Assembly (NCBI GenBank): GCA_902705825.1
Contig: CACSIL010000012.1
Location: forward strand, 203,567 to 260,838
DNA: 57,272 nucleotides
Direction: 5' to 3'
From: Halioglobus japonicus
Lineage (GTDB): Bacteria > Pseudomonadota > Gammaproteobacteria > Pseudomonadales > Halieaceae
Shown here: positions 1-7,913 of the stretch, in pieces
How the letters are laid out: each line of letters opens with the position of its first letter
How positions within the stretch are numbered: position 1 is the first letter of the stretch
Position numbers and translations under genes: made by a program
The notes under the pieces: model-generated
Seen by the model: only the letters and a program-made list of their open reading frames with translations
What the model was told of the DNA's origin: nothing
Database searches by the model: none

Positions 1-1565
1 GCTTTCTTGGCTGTCGTTTTCTTGGCAACCGTCTTTTTGGCAGCGGCCTTTTTGGGAGACGCTTTCTTGGCAACCGTCTTCTTCGCAGCGGCCTTCTTGG
101 CGGTCGATCTCTTGACAGTCGCTTTCTTTCCGCCAGCCTTTTTCTTCCCTCCAGTACTCAACCCGGCCACCTCTTCCAGCTCCACCAGCGCGTCCTCAAG
201 ATAATCGATCATGCGCTGAACTTCCGGCAGGGAGCGGCGGCAGGCGATAATACCGAAATCCAGACTCCTGGCGTAGCTCACCAGAGTAATGTTCATCGCA
301 AAACCATCAAAGACAATTGACGCCGGGTAAACCCCGTCCATTCTCGCGCCATTCCAGAACAATTGCTCACGTGGACCGGGCACATTGGATATCACCGTAC
401 TGAATGCCGGAAACTGGGCGGCCAGCCCCAGCATAGTAGTCAGCAGTGCAGGCATCTGCGTGAGCTGCATAAATATCATCGCCTCACGCGTACTCAAACC
501 CTTGAGCAAATCCTTGCCGGCACTCATGGATTTCTGGATCTCTCTCAGGCGCTGCTCCGGATCGGCAACATTCGTCGCCAGATCAGCAGTGATAAAGCCC
601 ACGGCATTGCCGGCGCTGAAATCACCTTTTTCTCTGAGCGAGACAGGCGCCATCGCTTTGAGCGAATGCTTTGGCAACTCGTGATGCCCTTGAAGGTAAC
701 GTCGCAACGCGCCGGAGCACATCGCCAACACCACATCGTTCACAGTACCGTCTATCGCCTTACAAACGGCCTGGATACGATCGAAATCCCACGACTGCGC
801 CACAAACCGCCTGGCACCGTCCACGCGGGTGTTGATCGATGTCCGCGGCACGTTGTGCCAGGGCACTGCGAGGTTACCGCTGCGTCCAAAAAAGGCACCC
901 CCAAAACGACGCAGTGCGCCCAAGATCTGCGTAGAGCTGTCGAACTGCTGTTTCAGCGCATCCGCGACCGCGCGCAATTCTCTCTCTTCAGGTACGACAC
1001 GCCGCGCTCTTTTCGCACCGACGGCCGCAAGGTGGCGTTGATAGGCCTTCATCGACATCGGCAGATCGGAAGTTCGGTAGTTCGGATCTGTGGATGACAC
1101 GCTCTTGGTCAGCTGCATGGACGCCACGCCGTCAATTGCGGCATGGTGCATTTTTGAATACACCGCAAACTGATTATTCTGCAGCCCTTCTATCAGATGA
1201 ATTTCCCACAGCGGACGATTGCGATCCAGCAGCGTACTGTGCAGGCGGCCCACCAGCGCAAACAATTCACGGTAGCGGCCCGGGCTGGGCAGTGCGGAAT
1301 GACGCACGTGGTAATCGATATCAATACTCTTATCCTTTTCCCAGTAAAGCGGCCCCAGCGGCCCCGCACGCCCGGTCGTGACAAACTCGCCAAACGGCTC
1401 ACGAAAATCGTCCGCACCCAATCCATCCAGCGACAACTGCCCCACGAATTCCTGCGCGCTTACGCCCTTGGGCAAGGTGTACAAGGCCACCCCACCGACA
1501 TGCATCGGAGTCTCCCGCTTTTCAGCCATCAGGAACGCGGCATCTGCCAATTCTATTCGTCGCAT
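1..1565 (-). CDS. Wax ester synthase/diacylglycerol acyltransferase (WS/DGAT), 3' end cut by the window
   Basis: The enzyme transfers fatty acyl groups from acyl-CoA to long-chain alcohols or diacylglycerol, making storage wax esters or triacylglycerol. It starts with MRRIELADAAFLMAEKRETP, the usual N-terminus of the family. The catalytic HHxxxDG motif appears as HHAAIDG at about residues 140-146. The second family region (FSTVISNVPGPREQLFWNGA, then MNITLVSY) lies near residues 400-430. After the catalytic body comes a Lys/Ala-rich tail of KKAAAKKTVAKKAS-type repeats that runs off position 1, so the C-terminus is not visible; 521 codons are present. Such a basic tail is not part of the core enzyme. 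The gene is divergent from the ECF41 operon. Family assignment is firm; substrate preference cannot be read. Confidence 0.93.
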   Translation of the reverse strand, partial: MRRIELADAAFLMAEKRETPMHVGGVALYTLPKGVSAQEFVGQLSLDGLGADDFREPFGEFVTTGRAGPLGPLYWEKDKSIDIDYHVRHSALPSPGRYRELFALVGRLHSTLLDRNRPLWEIHLIEGLQNNQFAVYSKMHHAAIDGVASMQLTKSVSSTDPNYRTSDLPMSMKAYQRHLAAVGAKRARRVVPEERELRAVADALKQQFDSSTQILGALRRFGGAFFGRSGNLAVPWHNVPRTSINTRVDGARRFVAQSWDFDRIQAVCKAIDGTVNDVVLAMCSGALRRYLQGHHELPKHSLKAMAPVSLREKGDFSAGNAVGFITADLATNVADPEQRLREIQKSMSAGKDLLKGLSTREAMIFMQLTQMPALLTTMLGLAAQFPAFSTVISNVPGPREQLFWNGARMDGVYPASIVFDGFAMNITLVSYARSLDFGIIACRRSLPEVQRMIDYLEDALVELEEVAGLSTGGKKKAGGKKATVKRSTAKKAAAKKTVAKKASPKKAAAKKTVAKKTTAKK

Positions 1566-1649
1566 CGTATTCGCCTTATCACTCTGGGGGGTTGATGAAC
1601 AGACTATAGTACAGGGTATGGTGCTTTCTCAAAATAATTCTGAATGCAC

Positions 1650-1676
1650 TGTCACAGCAAGCCCGTCTACCTCGTC
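1650..1676 (+). promoter_or_regulatory. Predicted ECF41-type sigma promoter
   Basis: TGTCACA at 1650-1656 is followed by a 16-base spacer and CGTC at 1673-1676. This is the published ECF41 promoter pattern (TGTCACA-N16-CGTC) as I recall it. It lies 33 bases before the start of the operon whose last gene encodes an ECF41-type sigma factor, so the operon is probably autoregulated. No experiment can be read from the sequence. Confidence 0.75.
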
Positions 1677-1708
1677 TATATAGGGAAACCATTGTGGATT
1701 GAATAATC

Positions 1709-2293
1709 ATGATCAGACGATTGGCACACCGCTGGCTGCGGGCATTTTCGCAGCGCTATGACTACGATACCGGCTACATGTCGGAGATACTGGAACACAG
1801 CCCTGCAGTATTCGTGAAGTATTCTACGCTCAATCTTTTGGCCTCACACCGTCGCGGCATTCCCAAAATGCCCTGGTGGACTGCCCGTATTCGCGCAGCA
1901 CTGTGGGAGGACTGTGGTCCCTGTGTCCAGCTGGTGTGTAATATGGCGTTACAAAGCGGCATGGATTCGGCAGTTGTCGGCGCGATATTAGCGACAGATA
2001 TGGCCGTACTGGACGAGGACAGCGCACTTGCACTGCGGTTCACCGAGTGCGTGCTGGCCCGCGACCCCAACGCGGATTCACTGCGCGATCAGGTTCGCCT
2101 GCGCTGGGGTGAAGATGGGCTGATCTCACTGGCCATGACCATCAGCACTACCCGAGTGTATCCTGCCGTAAAGTATGTCCTGGGTTATGGGCACGCGTGC
2201 CAACGGGTAAATATTGAACAGGACATTGTTACACCGGCTACCTTCCAGTCCGCTACAATGCCGGAAACGGTGATCGGAGGTACGTCCCAGTGA
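1709..2293 (+). CDS. Carboxymuconolactone decarboxylase/AhpD-like protein
   Basis: The 194-residue all-alpha protein carries a CxxC in the context WEDCGPCVQL (C69, C72), the redox-active pattern of AhpD-like members of the carboxymuconolactone decarboxylase superfamily, preceded by the usual acidic residue. The fold is expected to be a thiol-based redox or peroxidase-like protein in the cytosol. It is the first gene of a four-gene operon and its stop overlaps the next start. Carboxymuconolactone decarboxylase-like genes are one of the three classes typically linked to ECF41 sigma factors, which fits the sigma gene three positions downstream. The substrate is unknown and there is no enzymatic evidence here. 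Confidence 0.75.
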   Translation: MIRRLAHRWLRAFSQRYDYDTGYMSEILEHSPAVFVKYSTLNLLASHRRGIPKMPWWTARIRAALWEDCGPCVQLVCNMALQSGMDSAVVGAILATDMAVLDEDSALALRFTECVLARDPNADSLRDQVRLRWGEDGLISLAMTISTTRVYPAVKYVLGYGHACQRVNIEQDIVTPATFQSATMPETVIGGTSQ

Positions 2294-2691
2294 AAGACCG
2301 CATCGTAGCGATCACCGCCGGGCTTTTGGGGTTCGCAATGCTGACCAATGGCACATGGCAACTTGCCGCTCCGGATGGGTGGTTTTGGGCTATCCCCGGT
2401 GTTCCCGATAGAGGCCCGTTCAACCCGCACTTTGTACGTGATCTGGGCATCATATACTCGATGACAGGTATCGGCCTGATTCTGGGTGCACTGCGACCAC
2501 GACAGCGTTTCACCTACTGGTGGGCACCGGCTTTTTGGCTGGTCGGACACGCACTGTTTCACATAGCGGAAGTGCTGGTGGGTATTTGCGGCCCGACTTC
2601 CCTGCTGCAGGATTTCGCCGGTGTCACACTGCCCGCAATTATCAGCGTGGCGCTGCTGGTGTATGCGCGTCGCGAGCATCCCTATGAGTAG
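2290..2691 (+). CDS. Small integral membrane protein of the ECF41 operon
   Basis: A 133-residue protein with about four hydrophobic segments (roughly residues 6-27, 49-68, 78-97 and 104-125), resembling small DoxX-like or DUF-type four-helix membrane proteins, though I cannot name the family. It starts with GTG and overlaps the preceding stop by four bases, so translation is probably coupled. A conserved-looking GHALFHIAE segment places two histidines inside the third helix, possibly for haem or metal binding; that is inference. Its place between a CxxC redox protein and a copper chaperone suggests a membrane redox partner. Confidence 0.6.
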   Translation: MKDRIVAITAGLLGFAMLTNGTWQLAAPDGWFWAIPGVPDRGPFNPHFVRDLGIIYSMTGIGLILGALRPRQRFTYWWAPAFWLVGHALFHIAEVLVGICGPTSLLQDFAGVTLPAIISVALLVYARREHPYE

Positions 2692-3289
2692 GTCGCTTGC
2701 AGCAGGCGGGGTGATCGCCCTCGCTATAGCCTGCGGGCTGGTTCTCAGCCAGCACCCGAGCCAATCAGTGCCTCTTGACACACAAAACACGGCACTTGAG
2801 TGGCTCGCTGACCCGCGCCCGATAGCAAAGTTTACGCTCAGCTCCGGCGCTGGGGATGTAACGAATGACTCCCTGAAAGGTCACTGGCATTTTCTCGTAC
2901 TGGGTTTTACACACTGTCCCGACCTGTGCCCTACGACGCTGACCGAGCTGGCCAGGCTACGAACAACACTGGCCGATGAGCGAGCGCGCGTGCTGTTTGT
3001 TTCAGTTGACCCCGATCGTGATTCACCTGCGAGATTGGCCGGCTACGTAGAATTTTTTGGCACTGGCATCACCGGTATCACCGGCGAGAAGCCGCAACTA
3101 AAACGTCTCGCCAACTCATTGGGAATGGACTTTCGCCACGATGGCGCCACTACTTTCCCCCGGATCAGCCATTCGCCCACCATCGCATTGATCGGCCCTG
3201 ACGGCTATCTGCGCGGACGCCTGCGACCGGGCTTCGATGTACAGAAAGCGGCCCGTGAGATCATCTTACAGCTGCGCGCTGCCTCATGA
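2684..3289 (+). CDS. SCO1/SenC/PrrC-family copper chaperone or thiol reductase
   Basis: The 201-residue protein has one N-terminal hydrophobic segment (about residues 6-22) followed by a thioredoxin-like SCO domain. The copper/redox motif CxxxC is present as THCPDLCPTT (C78, C82) and the third ligand is the histidine in ISHSPT (H163). Members deliver copper to the CuA site of cytochrome oxidase or act as periplasmic thiol reductases. I chose the ATG at 2684, which overlaps the upstream stop in ATGAGTAG, over an in-frame start 63 bases upstream. No oxidase genes are adjacent, and its co-transcription with an ECF41 sigma factor suggests a stress role rather than routine oxidase assembly (inference). 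Confidence 0.85.
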   Translation: MSRSLAAGGVIALAIACGLVLSQHPSQSVPLDTQNTALEWLADPRPIAKFTLSSGAGDVTNDSLKGHWHFLVLGFTHCPDLCPTTLTELARLRTTLADERARVLFVSVDPDRDSPARLAGYVEFFGTGITGITGEKPQLKRLANSLGMDFRHDGATTFPRISHSPTIALIGPDGYLRGRLRPGFDVQKAAREIILQLRAAS

Positions 3290-4200
3290 ACGACTCCGCC
3301 ACTATCGAGCTGTTTGAGCAACAGCGTCCGCGGCTTCTATCTCTGGCCTACCGCATGCTCGGCGAGATACAGGCGGCGGAAGACATTGTGCAGGAGAGCT
3401 GGTTGCGCTGGTCCGCGGCGCCTGTGCAAAAGATCCTGTCGCCCACCGCTTGGCTGACCAGAGTAGCCACCCGGCTGGCCATCGATCAATTGCGTTCGGC
3501 CCGGCAAAGACGTGAGGTGTATGCCGGGCCCTGGTTACCCGAACCCATCATCAATGATGAAGACGGCGGCCCCGGCCACCAGATGGCATTGGCGCAGGAG
3601 TGTGAACTGGCACTGTTGTGGTCACTGGAGCGATTGGCAGAGGAAGAGCGCGCCGCATTCCTGCTGAGCCAGGTATTCGAAACATCGTATGCCGACATCG
3701 CGCGAACGCTGGATAAATCCGAGCAGGCTTGTCGACAACTGGTGAGCAGGGCTCGCCAGCGCTTACAAGCTGCCTCGCCACGATTCGACACCACAAGCGC
3801 ACAACTTGAGAGTACCCTGCTAGCATTTGCTACTGCAGCTGCCAGCGGCGATAAAGAGGAGGTTTTGCGCCTTCTGGCGCCAGACGTACTGGGATTAACC
3901 GACGGCGGCGGCATAGTCAGTGCCGCCCGCATTCCACTGCAAGGCCCCGAAAGAGTCGCGCAGGTGTTCACCCACATCGCCAGCAAAAGGTCAGCAGGGG
4001 CCGACGAACTCAAGCTCCTGTATGTCAATGGCCAACCAGCGCTGGTGCAACTGGCCGGCGGTGAGAGCGATATGATCTTTACCCTACGCCTTAATCAGCG
4101 CGGCGAAATCTGCTGGCTGTATACACTGCGCAACCCGCAGAAACTGGCCAAGGTCAGGGCACTGGGCAAGCTGCTGCAACCAACTGACAGCAAACCGTAA
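3286..4200 (+). CDS. ECF41-family (SigJ-like) RNA polymerase sigma factor with SnoaL-like C-terminal domain
   Basis: The 304-residue protein has sigma region 2 (about residues 10-75, RLLSLAYRMLGEIQAAEDIV), region 4 (about 110-163, with AFLLSQVFETSYADIARTL) and a C-terminal SnoaL-like domain from about 175. Three ECF41 signatures are visible: WLPEP at 83-87 in the linker, DGGG at 206-209, and NPQKL at 283-287 (usually NPxKL). In this group the C-terminal extension controls activity instead of a separate anti-sigma factor. The start overlaps the SCO-like gene by four bases. The promoter-like site at 1650-1676 matches what this group recognises, so it likely drives its own operon. The inducing signal is unknown. 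Confidence 0.93.
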   Translation: MNDSATIELFEQQRPRLLSLAYRMLGEIQAAEDIVQESWLRWSAAPVQKILSPTAWLTRVATRLAIDQLRSARQRREVYAGPWLPEPIINDEDGGPGHQMALAQECELALLWSLERLAEEERAAFLLSQVFETSYADIARTLDKSEQACRQLVSRARQRLQAASPRFDTTSAQLESTLLAFATAAASGDKEEVLRLLAPDVLGLTDGGGIVSAARIPLQGPERVAQVFTHIASKRSAGADELKLLYVNGQPALVQLAGGESDMIFTLRLNQRGEICWLYTLRNPQKLAKVRALGKLLQPTDSKP

Positions 4201-4260
4201 TACCGGTACCGCAAGCGGCCACCCTTCCACTACAATGGCTTTTTTTTCGAGCAATACGCC

Positions 4261-5163
4261 ATGACCGCCGAAGCCCATGCTATCCGGCACGCTATTTATC
4301 TCTCTATGCTGATGGTCTTGCTGGCAAGCACTGCCGCCGCCGCAACCAAATATGTATCAGCCCATGTCGCCATCGAGGCGATTGTGGCCGTACAGTATCT
4401 GGTGTGCACTGTGCTGTGCCTGCCACGAATACTGCGCCCGGGGCTGAAAGATCTGCGCACTGAACGCGTGGGCCTGCACCTGATGCGGGGGCTGGCAGGC
4501 GTGATTGGGTTCTACCTGTTCTATGCTGCCCTGGACAATATCCCGATGATGGACGCAATGATGCTGCGCCAGAGTGCGCCCCTGACCGTGCCACTGGTGG
4601 TGTGGCTCTGGAGCCGGGAGGTCATACCCAGGAATGCCTGGCTGCCGCTGCTGATCGGGTTTGTGGGGATCGCCATCATTCTGCGACCCACGCCGGTGGG
4701 GCTCAGCTGGTGGCATGCCGGTGGCTTTTTGTCTGCACTGTGCCTTGGCATTTCCATGGTGGCGACGCGCAAGCTCGCTACGACAGAACCCACCGTGCGG
4801 ATTCTGTTCTACTACTGCGTACTGTCACTCGCTTGTGTGCTGCCGTTTACAGTGAACGATTTCAATGGCCTGGCCCTGCTGGACTGGCTGGCGATGATCT
4901 ACATCGGTGCTGCTATTTACTGGGTTCTGGAGCTGTATACGCGGGCCTATGGCATGGCACCTACCGCCGCGATTGCACCCATCAACTACTTTGCGGTGGT
5001 TTTAGCGGGCGTGTGGGGTTGGCTGTTCTGGGATCAGGTGCCGGACAGGTGGTCGGTGCTGGGAAGCGTGCTGGTCGTTATCGGTGGCCTGCTGACCATT
5101 TACCTGGCGCGCGAGAAACGCGTTGATGAAACCGCTGTGCGACAGTCACACAGTGGCGCTTAG
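4261..5163 (+). CDS. EamA/DMT-superfamily membrane transporter
   Basis: A 300-residue protein with ten hydrophobic segments in two homologous halves, the pattern of the drug/metabolite transporter superfamily. The first half contains the typical LRGLAGVIGFYLFYAALDNIP-like region near residues 80-100 and the second half ends with a glycine-rich helix (VLVVIGGLLTIYL) before a short charged tail. It probably exports a small metabolite across the inner membrane; substrates of this family cannot be predicted from sequence. It stands alone, 60 bases after the sigma gene, and is convergent with the following small exported protein. Confidence 0.88.
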   Translation: MTAEAHAIRHAIYLSMLMVLLASTAAAATKYVSAHVAIEAIVAVQYLVCTVLCLPRILRPGLKDLRTERVGLHLMRGLAGVIGFYLFYAALDNIPMMDAMMLRQSAPLTVPLVVWLWSREVIPRNAWLPLLIGFVGIAIILRPTPVGLSWWHAGGFLSALCLGISMVATRKLATTEPTVRILFYYCVLSLACVLPFTVNDFNGLALLDWLAMIYIGAAIYWVLELYTRAYGMAPTAAIAPINYFAVVLAGVWGWLFWDQVPDRWSVLGSVLVVIGGLLTIYLAREKRVDETAVRQSHSGA

Positions 5164-5180
5164 GCGAGAAAGAACAACCG

Positions 5181-5483
5181 CTAGCGCGTAGCGGCTGTCG
5201 CCTTGTTTTCATAGATACTGCGCCGCTCGGCATTGTAGTCTATGCCGGTTTTGCGCTTATCCTCCTGGCTACGCCAGGTTTTTTTCTTGGCACTGGGTGC
5301 ATAACGACTGCCGGAGTCCAGATTGGCAGGGTCTACCCTCACCTCTTCCCGCGTACTTACCGTTTCGCAGGCTTTGTCGGTAAAGCTGGTGGCACCGGTT
5401 GCATGATCCACACACATATAGACTCGTGCAGACGCCAGCTGAGGCATCAGTAACAACAGTGCTATCACAATAACCCGATTCAT
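5181..5483 (-). CDS. Small exported DUF4124-like protein
   Basis: A 100-residue protein starting MNRVIVIALLLLMPQLASA, a clear signal peptide cleaved after about residue 19. The mature part begins RVYMCVDHATGATSFTDKAC, which matches the short DUF4124 motif (a Cys-Val-Asp turn followed by a Thr/Ser-rich strand and a second Cys), then becomes basic and polar. I chose the ATG at 5483 because the signal peptide begins there; an in-frame start 102 bases further upstream would hide it. A periplasmic location is likely. The function of DUF4124 proteins is unknown. Confidence 0.7.
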   Translation of the reverse strand: MNRVIVIALLLLMPQLASARVYMCVDHATGATSFTDKACETVSTREEVRVDPANLDSGSRYAPSAKKKTWRSQEDKRKTGIDYNAERRSIYENKATAATR

Positions 5484-5681
5484 TTTCCACACCTCATTCG
5501 TTTTGGCTATATCTTGGACATTGCCAGAGTAGAACGATCGCCGGGACGGAAGCGACAAAAAAGTGGAGATTTCACCAGATAGCACCCATTTTCTATATTT
5601 TTCACATATATTGGAGTTATACGCTAACTTTTATTATTTTTTGAGTTTCTGAGCCCGCTAACGAACTATCCCTTCGTATAA

Positions 5682-6320
5682 GTGTCTACTCAGACACTCA
5701 GTTCTATCATGGACATGCCAATGCGACGCACTACCGCGCTCCTGATCGCCCTCCTCTTCTGCCCACTTAGCGCGCTGGCGGGGTCAGCCACTGCCGTATT
5801 TGCCGGAGGCTGCTTCTGGTGCGTGGAATCTGATTATGAGGGCCTGGAGGGCGTTACCGGGGTCGTCTCGGGGTTTACAGGCGGGACATTGCAGAACCCG
5901 ACTTACTCGGGGAACCACAAAGGGCACTTCGAAGCCGTTGAGGTCACTTACGACCCCGACATCATCAGTTACCAACAATTGCTTGACCGCTACTGGCTCT
6001 CTATCGACCCGCTCGATAACAATGGCCAGTTCTGTGACAAGGGAGCGAGCTATCGCTCTGCCATCTTTCCCCAGAATGCGACTGAACGCGCGCTGGCAGA
6101 AGCGTCAAAAGCCGCCGTAGCGGCCCGTTTCAGCGATCAAACGGTGTACACCGAAATACTCGATGCCAGCACCTTCTGGCCGGTCGAGGAATACCACCAG
6201 GATTACTATCTGAAGAACCCTATTCGCTATAAATACTATCGATGGAATTGTGGCCGCGACCAGCGCCTCGAACAGCTTTGGGGAAACGAGAAAACAGCGC
6301 AGCACCGCGACAGCGAGTAA
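5682..6320 (+). CDS. msrA: Peptide methionine-(S)-S-oxide reductase MsrA with signal peptide
   Basis: The protein reduces methionine-S-sulfoxide in proteins. The catalytic GCFWC motif is at about residues 43-47 (nucleophile C44), followed by the conserved YEGLEGVTGVVSGFTGG and the GHFEAVEVTYDP block. Unlike cytosolic MsrA it has a hydrophobic leader (TTALLIALLFCPLSALAG), so it should act in the periplasm. The listed start is GTG; ATG codons at 5709, 5715 or 5721 are more likely because they leave a normal-length signal peptide. C-terminal WNCGRD may supply a resolving cysteine. It is monocistronic and preceded by an AT-rich stretch, 5590-5680, that probably holds its promoter. Confidence 0.93.
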   Translation: MSTQTLSSIMDMPMRRTTALLIALLFCPLSALAGSATAVFAGGCFWCVESDYEGLEGVTGVVSGFTGGTLQNPTYSGNHKGHFEAVEVTYDPDIISYQQLLDRYWLSIDPLDNNGQFCDKGASYRSAIFPQNATERALAEASKAAVAARFSDQTVYTEILDASTFWPVEEYHQDYYLKNPIRYKYYRWNCGRDQRLEQLWGNEKTAQHRDSE

Positions 6321-6326
6321 GCTGTC

Positions 6327-6881
6327 TCAGCTGCGAATGGAGGGATCGACGCTGCCGATCAATTCCAATGCCTCGTCGCACCACGCCAGAAAATGCTGGC
6401 CCTGTCCCAGACCGCGTGTCAGCGCCAGGTAGGCACCTTTGCTGCGCGTTGGCAGAGAGGTCGGATCGCTGTAGTGGCGCAGGCGAATTTTTTCGTACAC
6501 GTAGAGCAGTCGCATCATCTGTTTGCGCCGCTCTGAAATCTCACCCGCCAGATGCGCCGCATTGTCGGCACTCAGGTTGTACAGCTTGATGACCAGCTCA
6601 TCCTTGGCCGCGCGGCTCTTGCTCTCTTTATAGACCCACTCGGCCAGCGCATCCCGGCCGGCTTTCGTCAGGCCATAGACAATCTTGTTCGGTTTACCGC
6701 TTTGTTTTACCTCGCGCTTATTGAGCAGGGACTTCTCTGCAAGTTTATGCAACTCCTGGTAAATCTGCTGATGCGAAGCGTGCCAAAAGAAACCCATGGA
6801 CGTTTCGAAATCCCGAGCTAACTCATAACCCGAAAGATCGGCATCGATCAGGGCGGTCATGATTGCGTGGGCAAGCGCCAT
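6327..6881 (-). CDS. PadR-family transcriptional regulator
   Basis: The 184-residue protein begins with a PadR winged helix (ALAHAIMTALIDADLSGYELARDFE, then the recognition region HASHQQIYQELHKLAEKSLL and a basic wing with KPNKIVYGLTKAGRDAL), followed by a helical C-terminal dimerisation region of the VirA-activator-like C-terminal type. PadR proteins are usually repressors released by phenolic or other small ligands. The gene lies 15 bases after the LLM oxidoreductase on the same strand, so the two form an operon. A long inverted repeat before that operon (7764-7805) is a candidate operator for it. Confidence 0.88.
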   Translation of the reverse strand: MALAHAIMTALIDADLSGYELARDFETSMGFFWHASHQQIYQELHKLAEKSLLNKREVKQSGKPNKIVYGLTKAGRDALAEWVYKESKSRAAKDELVIKLYNLSADNAAHLAGEISERRKQMMRLLYVYEKIRLRHYSDPTSLPTRSKGAYLALTRGLGQGQHFLAWCDEALELIGSVDPSIRS

Positions 6882-6896
6882 GTTAATTCCGCGCGC

Positions 6897-7754
6897 TCAA
6901 AGTTCCGGAATAATTTTTGAAAACTGTTCAATCATCGGCATGACGATTTCCGGCTTATCCCAGTTTTGTGTCCCGACACCGATATTGCAGCGATTGACGC
7001 CCATGTCGCGGTAGGATTTTAACAGATCAGCGGTGACCGGCGACATTACCACGAGTGTAATCTCAACCGCATCGGGGTCGCGCCCGTTGTCGCTGACCAT
7101 TTTCCTGAAATTCTTGATGTCCTGCGCGACATCCTGCATCGCCACATCCACCGGCATCCAACCGTCTGCCCACTGCGCCGTATGCTTCACGCCCAGCGGC
7201 CCCATCGCCCCCAGAATGACCGGCGGCCCGCCTGGGCGCGTTGCCTTTGGTTCAAACCACACCGGGTCGAAGTCGATCAGTTCCCCGTGGAACTCCGGCT
7301 CATCGTCGGTGAGCAGAGCGCGCTGCGCCAACACGGTCTCCTTCAAGCCGAGATAACGGCGTTTGAACGGCAGCGAGGTCGCGTTTTCAAACTCCTCCTG
7401 ATTCCAGCCAACCCCACAGCCGATCACAACCCGGCCATTGGAGAGCCTGTCCAGTGTGGCGATGGTTTTCGTCTGGGAGAATAATTCGCGCTCCATCAAC
7501 AGGGCGATACCGGTACCCAGTTTTAGCGTACTGGTAGCAGCAGCCGCCGCCATCAGGGAGAGATAGGGGTCCATCATTTTTTTGTAGGGCTCGGGCAGTT
7601 CATCACCCGCCGGATACGGTGTGAGCCGCGAGACAGGAATGTGGCTGTGCTCGCCATACCACAGCGACTCAAAACCCGCCTCTTCCAGTGTTTTTGCCAG
7701 AATGTCGGGGGCGGGATCATCCGCTGTATTCATGGAACTGAAACCCAGGTGCAT
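6897..7754 (-). CDS. LLM-class F420- or flavin-dependent oxidoreductase
   Basis: A 285-residue TIM-barrel protein of the luciferase-like monooxygenase class. Visible features are the N-terminal strand MHLGFSSMNTADDP, ESLWYGEHSHIP near residues 29-40, LKLGTGIALLMEREL, RLSNGRVVIGCGVGWNQEEFEN with the cofactor-binding GVGW, and the late ADGWMPV. This resembles the group of probable F420-dependent oxidoreductases common in actinobacteria and some marine gammaproteobacteria. Whether F420 or FMN is used cannot be decided. It forms an operon with the PadR gene behind it, which suggests inducible catabolism or detoxification of a small organic compound (inference). Confidence 0.85.
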   Translation of the reverse strand: MHLGFSSMNTADDPAPDILAKTLEEAGFESLWYGEHSHIPVSRLTPYPAGDELPEPYKKMMDPYLSLMAAAAATSTLKLGTGIALLMERELFSQTKTIATLDRLSNGRVVIGCGVGWNQEEFENATSLPFKRRYLGLKETVLAQRALLTDDEPEFHGELIDFDPVWFEPKATRPGGPPVILGAMGPLGVKHTAQWADGWMPVDVAMQDVAQDIKNFRKMVSDNGRDPDAVEITLVVMSPVTADLLKSYRDMGVNRCNIGVGTQNWDKPEIVMPMIEQFSKIIPEL

Positions 7755-7763
7755 GCTAGATAC

Positions 7764-7805
7764 CTCGCTTGAAATTATATTGCTACGATTGTCTCAAGCG
7801 AGACA
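7764..7805. promoter_or_regulatory. Inverted-repeat operator candidate upstream of the LLM oxidoreductase-padR operon
   Basis: CTCGCTTGA at 7764-7772 is repeated in inverted form as TCAAGCGAG at 7794-7802, with 21 bases between. The right arm is itself part of a second dyad, TGTCTC-AAGC-GAGACA at 7790-7805. Between the arms, on the minus strand, is a TATAAT -10-like hexamer. The site begins 10 bases upstream of the start codon at 7754, a good place for autorepression by the PadR protein. This is pattern evidence only; the known PadR consensus (ATGT-N8-ACAT) is not matched. Confidence 0.45.
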
Positions 7806-7913
7806 CAGTAGCCCTGTTGCAGCTTGTACTCCAGCGTGCCCGACAGAACATCGGCGGCGGTTCAGATTCGTATACACGCACAGGCTCCAGTTCAGGCACA
7901 GCACACCATAGGC

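Noticed and set aside
363..1097. 244-codon plus-strand frame at the left end
   Set aside because: It lies antisense to the WS/DGAT gene with its HHxxxDG motif and has no family resemblance.
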